Program-made: the position numbers and the translations under genes
DNA from: Marasmius tenuissimus
Taxonomy: Eukaryota; Basidiomycota; Agaricomycetes; Agaricales; Marasmiaceae
Direction of reading: 5' to 3'
Length of the DNA stretch: 64,000 nt
Assembly: GCA_029532415.1 (NCBI GenBank)
Contig: JAQOTA010000058.1
Location: forward strand, 372,001-436,000
Part shown: positions 8,115-18,449 of the stretch, in pieces
Layout of the letters: each line of letters starts with the position of its first letter
Position numbering within the stretch: the stretch's first letter is position 1
The notes under the pieces: generated by a model
Told to the model about the DNA's origin: nothing
What the model saw: the letters and a program-made list of their open reading frames with translations, nothing else
The model's database searches: none

Positions 8115-11062
8115 ATGTCTACTACCACGGGTCAAGTTGCTGTGTTCTGGGACTATGGTACGTTCACAAGTGGTCTTCATCAACCAGTGTACATGCTCAC
8201 AGGGCAATTCTAGAGAATTGCCGACCACCTTCGAATGTTTCTGGATACGGTGTTATGAACGAAATTCGCAAGGTGCCTCATACAACAGTTCCCTCGTTGC
8301 CCTCAGTGCTGACCCGACAGACCAGGTCGCTCAACAGTATGGGCGCATCAAGACATGTAGGGGATACGCCGACCTCTCCGAACTCTCTTCGCCTCGGTCT
8401 GTCACGCTGAGGTCAGAGCTCCAGTGCTCTGGACTCAGTATGATAGATTGCCCTCACAATGGCCGTAAGAACGTCGTGGACCAGATGATGATCGGTACAT
8501 TTTAACTACGATGACCCTCTGGCCCCGTGTTCGCTGACTTCCTTCGGTGTAGTGGATATGCTGACTTTCGCTATTGACAATGAGAGCGATGGGTCGACGA
8601 TCGTTTTGATTTCCGGAGATCGAGATTTCGCGTATCCCGTCTCCATTCTGCGCTTCCGGATGTATCAGGTGGTTGTGATCTCGCCAACCCTTCCTGGAGC
8701 CCACCTTAGCTTGAGATCACAAGCGTCCACTTATCTGGACTGGACTGTGATGGTGAGCAGTCTCAAAGACGACAGGTCCTCGATGGATGGTTCGCCGCCC
8801 TCAAAAACCAACATACCGCTGCCTTCGACCAACATGGGCGTTCAGAACAATGAGAAATTTACCAGTCATAACTCTATAAATTTCCGACCCCAAATCAGAC
8901 ATCGCCCCGAAACATCTCCGCCTACCACAGAGCGGGAGGTCTCCGCAGCCTCCGCTGTGATGGATAATACTCTTCCTGTTTACGCGGCTGCCGTCAATCC
9001 TACGACCAGCTCCCGTCTTCAAACTGCACCGTTACCGACAACCCTTCCTCCTGCCAGTAATTCCGAGCTTGCCCCTGTGGCCAAATATGTCTACGACGGA
9101 CTACAGAGACAGACGACCAGTTCGTCAGACGAATCTCCTCATCCTCGTCCCTCTCTTGTTCACTCACCGAGCGCCCCCTCTGCGATTTCCCCTTCGTCAT
9201 GCCAAAATCAGTCCGATGCTAAAGGACCGTGGACCGTGCCTCCGCATCTCCGGAGCCTCATGCAAGTTCTCCGGAAACACTACGAAAACGGTACCACCCA
9301 ACCATTGCGATCGACAATCGCCGCCGAGTTGGTGGCACAGGATAGCAAGGTATACGTGAACGCCGGGGTTAAGACGTTCTGGGAATTAGTTATGCTTGCT
9401 GTGAAAGAAAGGTTAGTATGGTATAGTGGCCAGGGAGACAGCGCATGCATTTCCCTACACTACAGCGTATTGAAAAGGTTACGATTCTTAGTTGATGACT
9501 CGCCCTCGACTGCCACCGTTCCGATACCTCCGATCGCGCCTGCTTCAAAAAACGTGGGTGATCCAGTGCCAATCGCAATGGACAACACCCCCCCTGTTTA
9601 CGCTGCTACTACGATTGCCGCGGCTGACGAATCTACTTCGCATACAATTCCTCCAGCCGCTCAGGGCCCTGAGCCTGCTCTAGCAGCCCGGTTCACCGAT
9701 GACCAGCTACAGAAGCAGATAACTGGTCCCTCGGACGAGCCTCTTCCCCTTCCTCTCCCCGCCACACAAACCCACACGTCGAGTGCCCCCTCTTTATCTC
9801 AGACCAAGTCCGATTCCACAGAGGCGCGTATCGTCCCTATCCATTTCCGGAGCCTGGTGCAACTTCTCCAGAGATATCATGAAAACGGCAATACCCAACC
9901 CTTACGTTCGACAATCGCCCACGAATTGCTGGCACAAGATAGCAAGGTATACGAGAACGCTGGGGTCACGACATCTGGGGAATTGATCGGACTTGCTGTG
10001 GAGGAAAGGCTGGCGTCGTATGGTGGCCGCGGTGATACTGTCTGGGTTTCTCTACACCACAGTGTACTGAACACTTTACCACCCTTGGCGAATGAATCGC
10101 CCTTGAATCCCGCCATTCTGATGCCTCCGACCAGGCCGGCCTCTCCGAGAATTGAGGCACCCGTAGTATCGATCCTAACGGACAACACTCCTGCTGCAAT
10201 CGCTACGACCGATGAATCCACTTCACCAATAACCCTTCCATCTCCCCAGACTCCCGAGTCAACTCCGGTAGTTCGGTTCGCCTATGACGAATCACAGAAT
10301 CAGATAACTGGCCTGTTAGATGAGCCTCTTCCTCAGCTCACTCCTGTTCCTGCCTCACCTTCTCCCTTACCGCTGGGCGTTCCCTCTTCATCTCAGAGTC
10401 AGTTTGACTCTACAGCGGCGTGGGCCGCTCCCCTCCATCTCCGGAGCTTGGTGCAAGTCCTTCGGAAATTTCATGAAAACGGTAACACCCAGCCGTTGCG
10501 ATCACTAGTCGCCCTCGAGTTGGTGGCACACGACAGCAAGGTTTATAAGACTGCTGGTGTTACGGCATTCCGAGAATTAGTTGGACTAGCTGTGGAAGAG
10601 AAGCTAGTGTGGACTGGTGGTCAAGGAGGAAAGGCATGGATTTCCTTACACTACGATGCGTTAAACAGACTGCGATCCTCGGCGCGCGGCATAACAATGG
10701 TGAAATCTCCTCCTGCTTCTCCCGTCCCCTCCTCCCAAACATGGGGCACCCTTCTGTCGACCCAGAGCCAGTCCGGCACTGCAGGAGCTTGGACCGTTCC
10801 TCCCCACCTACGGATCTTAGTGCTAATTCTGCAGAGATATCGGGAAGCGGGCGAAAACCAACCATTGCGAGGATCAGTTGCCCTCGAGTTGGTCAAACAG
10901 GATAGCAGAGTTTATGAGAAAGCTGGGGTGACGAAGTTCAAGGAATATGCTGACCTTGCTTACAAGGCGAGGCTGGTATACCTTGGTGGAACAATGGGCG
11001 ACGCATGGATTTCTCTGCATCACGATGCAGTGAACAAGTTACGATCCTATCCATTGATGTAA
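8115..11062 (+). CDS. NYN-domain ribonuclease with four C-terminal winged-helix modules (tandem copy 2)
   Basis: Paralogue of the gene at 3932-7485. Exons 8115-8157, 8214-8272, 8326-8494 and 8553-11062 give 926 residues, in frame. The NYN domain is intact: VFWDYENCRPPSNVSGYG, CPHNGRKNVVDQMM, ISGDRDFAYPVSILRFR. Exon 2 starts after an AATTCTAG acceptor, and exon 3 after ACCAG at 8325. Compared with copy 1, a 4-base deletion just upstream removes the alternative CGACAG acceptor frame, so only the CAG|GTC junction keeps the frame. Four modules start near 9229, 9826, 10424 and 10789. The first three spacings are close to 0.6 kb and 0.37 kb at the end, so copy 2 lacks one unit relative to copy 1. 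The conserved catalytic residues argue for a functional gene, not a decaying duplicate. Confidence 0.82.
9229..11049 (+). repeat. Four-copy module-plus-linker coding repeat in NYN gene 2
   Basis: The modules begin near 9229, 9826, 10424 and 10789 (spacings 597, 598 and 365 bp). The terminal module (GENQPLRGSVALELVKQD, then LGGTMGDAWISLHHD) resembles the last two modules of copy 1. The first three resemble its first three. The final short linker is therefore ancestral to both genes, and the difference between them is one inner unit. Confidence 0.72.
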
Positions 11063-11806
11063 GATTCCGTTGTTGTACTTTTAGTATAATTTTGTTGCAC
11101 GTCTCCCATGCTTGTATCTACTATCAATACCCACACAAGACACACAGACTTCTCGGTCGATGTAACGCCTGGCTATGATATGATGTTGATACCTGTCGGG
11201 CCAGGCCCTAAGTCACATTGAACACGGTTTCCTCGATCCACCGGGTGTCGTTGGTCTCCCTAAACCATACCGAGTCTTTTTGGGTTTACGTTCACCGAAA
11301 TAGCACATCTTGACCTTCCTATGCCGACGTGTATAGGGAAGGACTGTCTTCCCCGTATCGTCAGGATAGCGCGTCCACCATTTTGCCATGGTCAAAGAGG
11401 TTTCCTCCTCCAACTCGGCTTCAGCCTCTCGACGACCCCAGCGAAACTATCCATTCCCATAATACGAGCTTTATACGCGCCGCGTCTTGAGTTCCTAACT
11501 CCATTAACTTGCAGTTGTACGGGGCCTGAATCATGTGTTGCAATTGTCTTCTCTCCGAATATATTGATCGTGCAGCATGAATCGCATTGTTTTGTGTGGT
11601 GAGTAAGTATAAGTCTGGCAGCCGCAATGTGGTTCCAGGGACTGAGTGAGGAAGCCGCTGCAGCTCTATGACAAAAATTCGGCGCAGATGATTGGACGAC
11701 ACCCCTCACGTGGCTTCTCTGCTCTACCTCCGAACTCATCCTGTGCTAGGCGCTGGCCTCGAAACTCTCTCCTGTACCCCGTCACTCCCAACATATCTGA
11801 AGAGAA
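11063..11806. other. Intergenic region with unassigned short minus-strand frames
   Basis: Holds the 3' flank of NYN gene 2 and the promoter of the complex I gene, with CACGTG at 11707-11712. On the minus strand, 11413-11213 contains a basic 66-codon frame with a good-context ATG inside it (ACCATGG; MAKWWTRYPDDTGK, then RRHRKVKMCYFGERKPKK). Further upstream there is a second frame containing VNGVRNSRRGAYKARIM. I recognise neither and could not join them by a convincing intron. A small unrecognised gene is possible. Confidence 0.3.
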
Positions 11807-12817
11807 ATGTTGTCCAGACTTTCTCGTCAAATAACTCGTCAACCCGTCACAAAGAGATGGATCTCATCCACATGTTCTCGGAGGTCGGATGCTCTCTTTG
11901 TGGTGAGTTCTACATCCTGAATTCGTTGGACCTTGTTCTTAATTCCTCCTAGCACCGAGATAAACCCCACAACAACCCTAGCGTAAGAGACACATTATTT
12001 TCATCAACGGGATTCCGAGCGAAAATTCACAACCACCCAAGATCCCCTTCGAATTCAATCCAGAAAACCTCAAGCGCGCACAAGAAATCATCTCCCGGTA
12101 CCCCTCACAATACAAGAAGGCAGCCGTCATCCCACTTCTTGACTTGGGTCAGAGACAGAACGAGGGATGGACGAGCATTAGCGTCATGAACTATGTCGCG
12201 AAGCTGCTTGAAATGCCGCCAATGAGGGTATACGAGGTTGCAACCTTTTACACCATGTTTAACAGGTCAGTGTTGCTTGTCCGTGCTGTTCATTCGTCAA
12301 CTAACGAGAAATTGATTTCAGGGAACCCATCGGTCAGCACTTCGTTCAGGTTTGCACGACGACGCCGTGCATGTTGCGTGGTTCGGAAGAAATATTGGAC
12401 ACGATTTGCAAGCAGCTGGGAGGTATCAAGCCTGGAGAGACCACCAAGGATGGGAAATTTACGGTTGTTGAGGTCGAGTGTCAGGGTGCTTGCAGTAACG
12501 CACCGATGGTGGTTATTGGAGATGACTTCTACGTGCGTTCATGGACCCTCAGCCAATTCTCTAGATGTTTACCCGGTTTCGCAGGAGGATCTGACTCCCG
12601 AAACAACGAAAACTATCATTGAAGCCTTTGCCGCAGGCAAGAAACCCCAGCCGGGTCCTCAGAGCGGACGCCAAACTAGCGAGAACTCTGCAGGCCTCAC
12701 GACACTGACAACACCGGTATGTTTTCTGATTCATCCGAATACCCATTTCGCTATGCCTAATACTCCACTATTCAGCCTTATGGCCCAGGCCAATTCTGTT
12801 CACCTGAGTTCCAATAA
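11807..12817 (+). CDS. NDUFV2: NADH:ubiquinone oxidoreductase 24 kDa subunit
   Basis: Peripheral-arm subunit of mitochondrial complex I (NUO24/NDUFV2) that carries the 2Fe-2S cluster N1a. Six exons, 11807-11902, 11953-11982, 12042-12265, 12322-12532, 12585-12716 and 12776-12817, total 735 nt and encode 244 residues, which is normal for the family. The N-terminus [18 protein letters not shown] is a basic presequence. The thioredoxin-fold body includes [28 protein letters not shown] and [14 protein letters not shown]. Cluster ligands are visible as [11 protein letters not shown] and [11 protein letters not shown]. The C-terminus [13 protein letters not shown] comes from a 42 nt last exon. Exon 2 is only 30 nt. 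A CACGTG E-box lies 95 bp before the start. Identity is firm. Confidence 0.95.
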
Positions 12818-12961
12818 TTCCTACATTGTACCCATAGAGCTTATTGGCCCAATCGTATTAAGAACACGCCGTGGTTTAATCGTCTCCCTCACCATCGTCG
12901 AAACCCCACATACCCTCTCCGCACTCCGGGAGTCGTTCAATTATGTACCTGTTGGCGGCCG

Positions 12962-14719
12962 TTAGTTCCAGAACTTGGAAAGGCGATGATGAACGTACAA
13001 AATCTCCTCCTTGAGGTCCTCACAGTAACGGTCGAGCGGAAGATCGGACGGGTCGTCTCCTGGAGACCGCAAAATTGTGAGAACACCACCGGCCCAGAAG
13101 ACACTGTTAGAACTCACCGAACGGCATCTCAATCTCGTCTGCGATACCCTCGATACCCATGAGTGTGAACGCAACAACGGAAACGATCGGGATTGTCATC
13201 CATCCGAGTGTGTTGACGAGGGTGAGGGGAAGAGCAAACAGATAGAGCGTAACGCATTGTTTCAAGTGGATTCCATCTGGCCAGTCAAAGGCGTCCATGT
13301 TCAACTTCCTTCATGAAAAGAGGAAAACAACGCAAGAAACTGACATGAGGGTGGAATTGGCGTATTCGCCACACGTTCCATAGATGTCATTTGGTCGACC
13401 ATTGACTGGATTCTGAACTTTGTTGAGAAAGAGGCGAAACGAGATGTACAGGCGACTCACATCTGATTCATGGCATTGGTTCCTGAGTTCAGTTTTGCGT
13501 GTTAGATTGTTCAGCGCCGACTAGAATATCTGACTGACCGGCAGGTCCAACCGTTTCCAGTAGCCCCTCTCGCCTGAATATGAAGAGCATTCTGGTCAAC
13601 TCGTGGGCAATTCTGAGAAGGAAGCGTCAGTCGCGTCGAGTTTGAGTTCGGAACTAGCACACTGACAACAGCGGGAGTGGCAGAGACGCATGGTCAGCGA
13701 AAGCATGAAATTCGACAGTGCTATGAGATTCTGAAAGAAGAGGTGTAGTTGCTGCGGAGACCTTCGTCTTGCTTCGCTTTGGACGAACGCGCTTTGTGGC
13801 GATATTTTTGGGAACCTCGGCACCATCGGTGTCCGAACCGTTGACAGTGGCCTGATAGCTGGTCGATGGGTTGGCCTTGGTGGTGAAGTTCCCAACCTCG
13901 TCGAAGCGAGCGAAGCCGGCTGGAAGTATTCCTTTGTAATCATCCCAGTGAAGACCGTCTTCATCTCGGACATAATGCTTCACGGCGAATGCGTAGGAAA
14001 GGCAGAGGTGCAAAGTGTTAACTTTCATGCGACGGATCTGCAAGCTCGTGAGAGGCACGTTCTTTCCCTTGACACTGATAAACTTTTGATCTCCAGGCGG
14101 AGGAGCGACGTTGACCCAAATCCTGCGGTCGAGGCGATAGGGGTGAATTGGTAGGAATGGGCATGGAATGAAAGATCCCTCACAGGCGTGATAAATTGCG
14201 AATATTGGTAGTCATTGTTGCAAATGCCTTTCTTCCGTCCCAAAACCTGTCATACGAGGATCTTGGGAAAACCCATTAGAAATATCGTAGGCCGCTAAAA
14301 GTACTCAAGACGTACCCATTCCTATAACCGAGTGGTTACCGTCAGCTTCGTCCAGCTCTGCTTTAATAGCCTGTCCTCACCTAAAAACGAGAATCAAACC
14401 GACCTTGGGAAAAGTATTAGATCGTGGAGATAGAGCAGCAGGAGACGGGCTACTTACGACGACTGATAGCAAGGGAACGACCGAGTTCGTCAGAGCGATG
14501 CGGTGGCCTTGGGACCATGCATATGCAACTGCGGTGGAAAATAGCGTGTTTGTAGAGACAGGCCAGATGATTCGTGGTATTATCTAGAGGGGGTCGATCA
14601 ATCAATGGCAAATACGAAAGAGGCTCCGGACTCACGCTTCCTTTGATACGGAGAACATCTGGTAGCCTTCCAAGTGTATCAATATTCTGAACGAAAGGGT
14701 CGTATATATTTGGGTGCAT
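12962..14719 (-). CDS. Bestrophin-family (UPF0187/RFP-TM) anion channel
   Basis: Multi-pass membrane protein of the fungal bestrophin-like family, predicted to conduct chloride or other anions. Recognisable blocks in order: NIDTLGRLPDVLRIKGS, IIPRIIWPVSTNTLFSTAVA, TNSVVPLLSVVVGLILVFR, SYDRFWDGRKAFATMTTNIR, LHLCLSYAFAVKHYVRDEDG, a Ser/Thr-rich cytoplasmic insert, AHELTRMLFIFRREGLLETV, NAMNQMVQSMVDQMTSMER, HLKQCVTLYLFALPLTLVN, LMGIEGIADEIEMPFG and DLPLDRYCEDLKEEILYVHH. The coding region is split by several 50-60 bp introns. The start is uncertain. ATG at 14719 gives MHPNIYDPFVQNIDTLG; the same frame stays open upstream beyond 14800, and another candidate (MPGTVKSS) lies at 14913 in a different frame. 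The stop at 12962 follows RLSKFWN. Confidence 0.85.
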
Positions 14720-15137
14720 ACCAAGAGTACTTGAATATTGGAGGTGAGAGAGTTGTCTATCGAGAACCAAGGGCACTACATACCTTTCGAAGATGCTTCC
14801 GCTTCGGCTGACGATATTCAGGTTGTGAGAGAAATGTACAGCAAGCCTCAGGACATACTCACCCTGAGATTTGGCAGAACGGAACGGAAGGAGGACTTAA
14901 CGGTCCCAGGCATGTTAAAGTCGTGAGGTTCGTACACGGTGGTCGTTACGGTTGGACGTTTGGATAATATGGGCGCTTGACCCCACGCCAGCAACGAGGA
15001 CACGGTCCCTCGGGCCGCAGACCGCCGACCAGAACGCGCCTACAGCTACAAACAATTGACGCGACTCCGATTCACAACGCGAACTTCTTTCCTCCTTACG
15101 CTCACGATCCCTCAGGCTTGGTCACCAATTCTCAGCC
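14720..15137. other. Divergent promoter region between bestrophin and the putative axis gene
   Basis: Head-to-head intergenic region of about 420 bp. Part of it may be the 5' coding sequence or UTR of the bestrophin gene, because its reading frame stays open without an ATG to beyond 14800. A pyrimidine-rich stretch (TTTCCTCCTTACG) lies about 50 bp before the 15138 start. No other gene is recognised. Confidence 0.35.
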
Positions 15138-18100
15138 ATGGTTTCTCTGGCTGATGTTAGAAAGTGCGCACAAGATCTCGAAACAAAGTCGTCCTCGCAG
15201 AAGGACAAATCTGTTGTCACCGCCGCAGAGCAAATGCGCTCTAATTTAACTCTACTTGTGAGTGGAATCCGTTGCGTTTCATCTGTAGGCAGCACTTCAA
15301 TTCTATCTTCAGGAATTGTCTTCTCCTTCGTCGAAATCATTAGAGAAACTTTGCCTGCTTTATCGAAAACCTCTTGTTCCTCTTTACAAGCTCTTCACCG
15401 CTCACACTTGCCGTTTCGCTTCAACACTGTTCGTTTTTATCCACGAGGAAAAGGTTTCTAAATGTGAAGAGAAGAGCGACATTTTGGCTTGGGAGAAGGT
15501 CTTGAGGTCAATTCTATCTGGTGTAGTGGTAAGGCATCGGTACCCCCGTGCGCGCTTCTCTGACAGGTCTTTGCTCAGGATTATCTGGAGGACGAATCCG
15601 TTGTTACTGGTAAAACGACCGAGGATATAATGAATCAATTCGTTAACACCTTCTCTCAGCTTCTAGTAAAACCACAGTCTCAAATAGCTTCTATGCGCCT
15701 CTGTGCCGTATACACTTCTCAGTCACGCCACCGAAGACCGAAACCAACATTGACTTATCCTATATAGTGAGTTTTGGCACATATATGCGCCATGGTGAAC
15801 TCATTGGCGACTCTAGATCTACTGGTTGCTCAGTAAGACGATCGATCACCACCAGGAAAACCAGCGTGCCCTGAGAAAAAATCACTTACGGGGAGGGTTA
15901 GTGCAAGCCAATTACATTCCTGATTGATTGCTCATCGTCTACCTTAGCAAGCTCCTCGGGGTCGTACTATCTAGAAGCAGAGGTTAACTTGTGTTGGATG
16001 TCTCGTTAGTAAACGTTGACGTGCCTTTTCCTCAGCCTTCCTCGCCATCGAAGCCTTGATAGAGCTTCTTGCTGGCCTCATGCCCGCTTCCAAAGGGGCC
16101 GACGAGTTTCTGGACAACGTTTTTGACCCAGAATTGTTTCCGAAACATAAGGAACTGAAGGCTCTTCTGGTTGACGCACCAAAGGGGGTCTGGGAAGAGA
16201 TATCCTGTCAGGTATACCAGGTGCTTGCTGCTATGGACGTTTTATAGTGCGTCGTCGTCCTCTTTCTTAGTATCAAGTGACTCATTTTTTCCATAGTCCG
16301 CAGCCTTTCAAAATTGTCAGGTCGACCGTAACTGGCCAGAGCTGCAGTCCCGCCGAGTTTCTTTATGTCGACGAGAAGGGCCTGACCTCGAATATCATCG
16401 AGGTGAGTTGTTGAGCCTATTTGATTTCGCGGTGATATTCATCTTTGGATAGGAGGGTGGTTTGGAAACCTTTCAGGTCCCATTCCATATAATAGAAAAA
16501 ATCAAGTATTCAAGCTCATCGAAATACACGACCTTCACCTTCGAACTGAATTCGCTTCCCGATGTCGGGAAAGGAATCGTAGAAAAGACACAGGAAGTCA
16601 CTTGGACCCTGGAGATAGAGCGACAAGATTTCGTAGCCTTTCTCAAGGCGCTCAAAGCACGGAAGCTAGTAGGTTGCATTCATGCATCTTTGAGCCATTG
16701 TCTCATCCCCGTTCTTTAGACCCATCTCATCGATCGAAGCGAGCGAAAACTATCCATGATCGACGACGAACTATCCTTAGAATTCCCTTTAAGCTCGCTG
16801 TCGATGAAGGTCCGTTTAATATGTCTCTTTTGCGGAAATTAGCTAACATTTGGCCGGCAGGAAAAAGCCCGGCAGTGTGAGTGAAATGAACGGGTTGCGA
16901 CATCTCTTACTGACAGGTCCACAGTTTGTAACTTCCCTTCAGAAGCGGTCCCCGGTGTTCCCCCAGGTGCTGTAGCCAAGTCGCCTCTCGAAGATGCTGG
17001 ATCAAATGAAGAAATTCCGTCCGTTCCCGTCGACGCCGTCTCATCTTCACCTCCGAAGAATTCTCGTCATGAAAGAAAGCTGGCAACAACAACATCCTCC
17101 TCACCTCATGCCCTTTGTAACGAGCCGCCGAAGGGTGTCAAAGATACCAAACGCGTCTGTAAGTGTCTTTGCGTTGAAGAAGTGCATCGCATTGATGCTT
17201 ACTTGTAAAGCCTCAGTATCCCTTCCCTCTCCGAGCCCCAAACGCAAGCGAGCAGAGACTTCAGATAACATGGAGCCATCGAGCAAACGCAGGCGCGACG
17301 AGCTAACGTCAGAGCGTCACATCAACTCGGCGTCTCCCGTGTTTGTGAAGTCCCCAAAAGCGACCAAGCGTTATGGGAAAAAACCCAGAACGTCGTCTCC
17401 TACCCCAGGTGCTGAGGTAGGGATGGAGCTATCCGATCTCGAAGAAATCCCCGCACCACGGATCAACGCTAAACCCCCGAAGACACGGGCAGTGGACCCC
17501 AAAACCGCGAAAGGCGGTAAGGCCGCCGCAATGAGAGCAAAGGGCGGCAAGAAGGTGACTATCGTAGCCTCGCCAAAGCGTCCTTCGAAGAAAGAGCAAC
17601 CTAAGCCTCTCGGTGAGGCCCGTGTACCCATCACCGAAAAGACCTATTGACGTCGTAGTAGTAGCAACCATCAAGAAAGTCAATGCCCACGAGAAGGAGT
17701 CGCTCCCCTCTAAACCGAAAGGGATACCCGCGCATGTACCTGATACGGCCCCTGAACCCGTGTTGATCGTCGAAACGGAAGACGAAACCCCGTCAAAACC
17801 ACGAAGGTCAGCTCGTGTGAAGGAACAAGACAAGCCAAAGGTACCTCGGCTCTATCATCGAGTGCGTTCTCATATCTGTTTCGCAGGTCGTGTACAAGGA
17901 GCAAAGTTCCAGTCAATCGGATGATGAAGTCGTCGAAATCACCAAAACCTCTAAACTGGGGACGGTCAAGGCAAAGGTGAGCATCGTACATCAGTGATAG
18001 ACGGGACCGATAGAACCTCTGTTTCAGGGAGAAGTCGCGCTCATTGAATATGACGAACCTGTTATTGAAGACCCGAAGCAGAGCGCCTCAGTTGGTGACT

Positions 18101-18413
18101 CCACGGACGATGCTACTAGCGAATCGTTCTATCAAGATTTCGAGGTTCCTCTCAAGGTAGGCCCACAACGCTCACGCTAGACAATCTCTCTGACTTCCTT
18201 GAAGATGGAGACAAGCGAGCAAAGTTCCGATTTGGCGTTCAAGGAGACCGACAACGAGAAGACGATGATTGATCTCACCTTGGACGACTCTCCCCCTCCG
18301 AAGCCCGCTAGCCGCAAACCACCAAGCAGACCTCAACCAGTGATATCGTCTGCTCAGCGTGTGGATCAATCTAAATCGGGCAAGTCTCGCAAGAAACTTG
18401 AGGTCATAACTAT

Positions 18414-18449
<36 letters not shown>

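Noticed and set aside
11213..11413. Basic 66-codon minus-strand frame (MAKWWTRYPDD inside)
   Set aside because: The ATG context is good, but no family is recognised and no exon could be joined. It is described in the intergenic entry rather than called as a gene.
14720..14913. N-terminal extension of bestrophin starting MPGTVKSSFRSVLPNLR
   Set aside because: This frame cannot be spliced in frame to STLGMHPNIYDPFVQ with the acceptors present. The simpler start at 14719 was kept, with the doubt noted.
15515..15560. tRNA-like string GGTGTAGTGGTAAGGCAT
   Set aside because: It sits on the exon 2 donor (GTG|GTAAGG) of the putative axis gene. No acceptor stem or anticodon arm can be folded around it.
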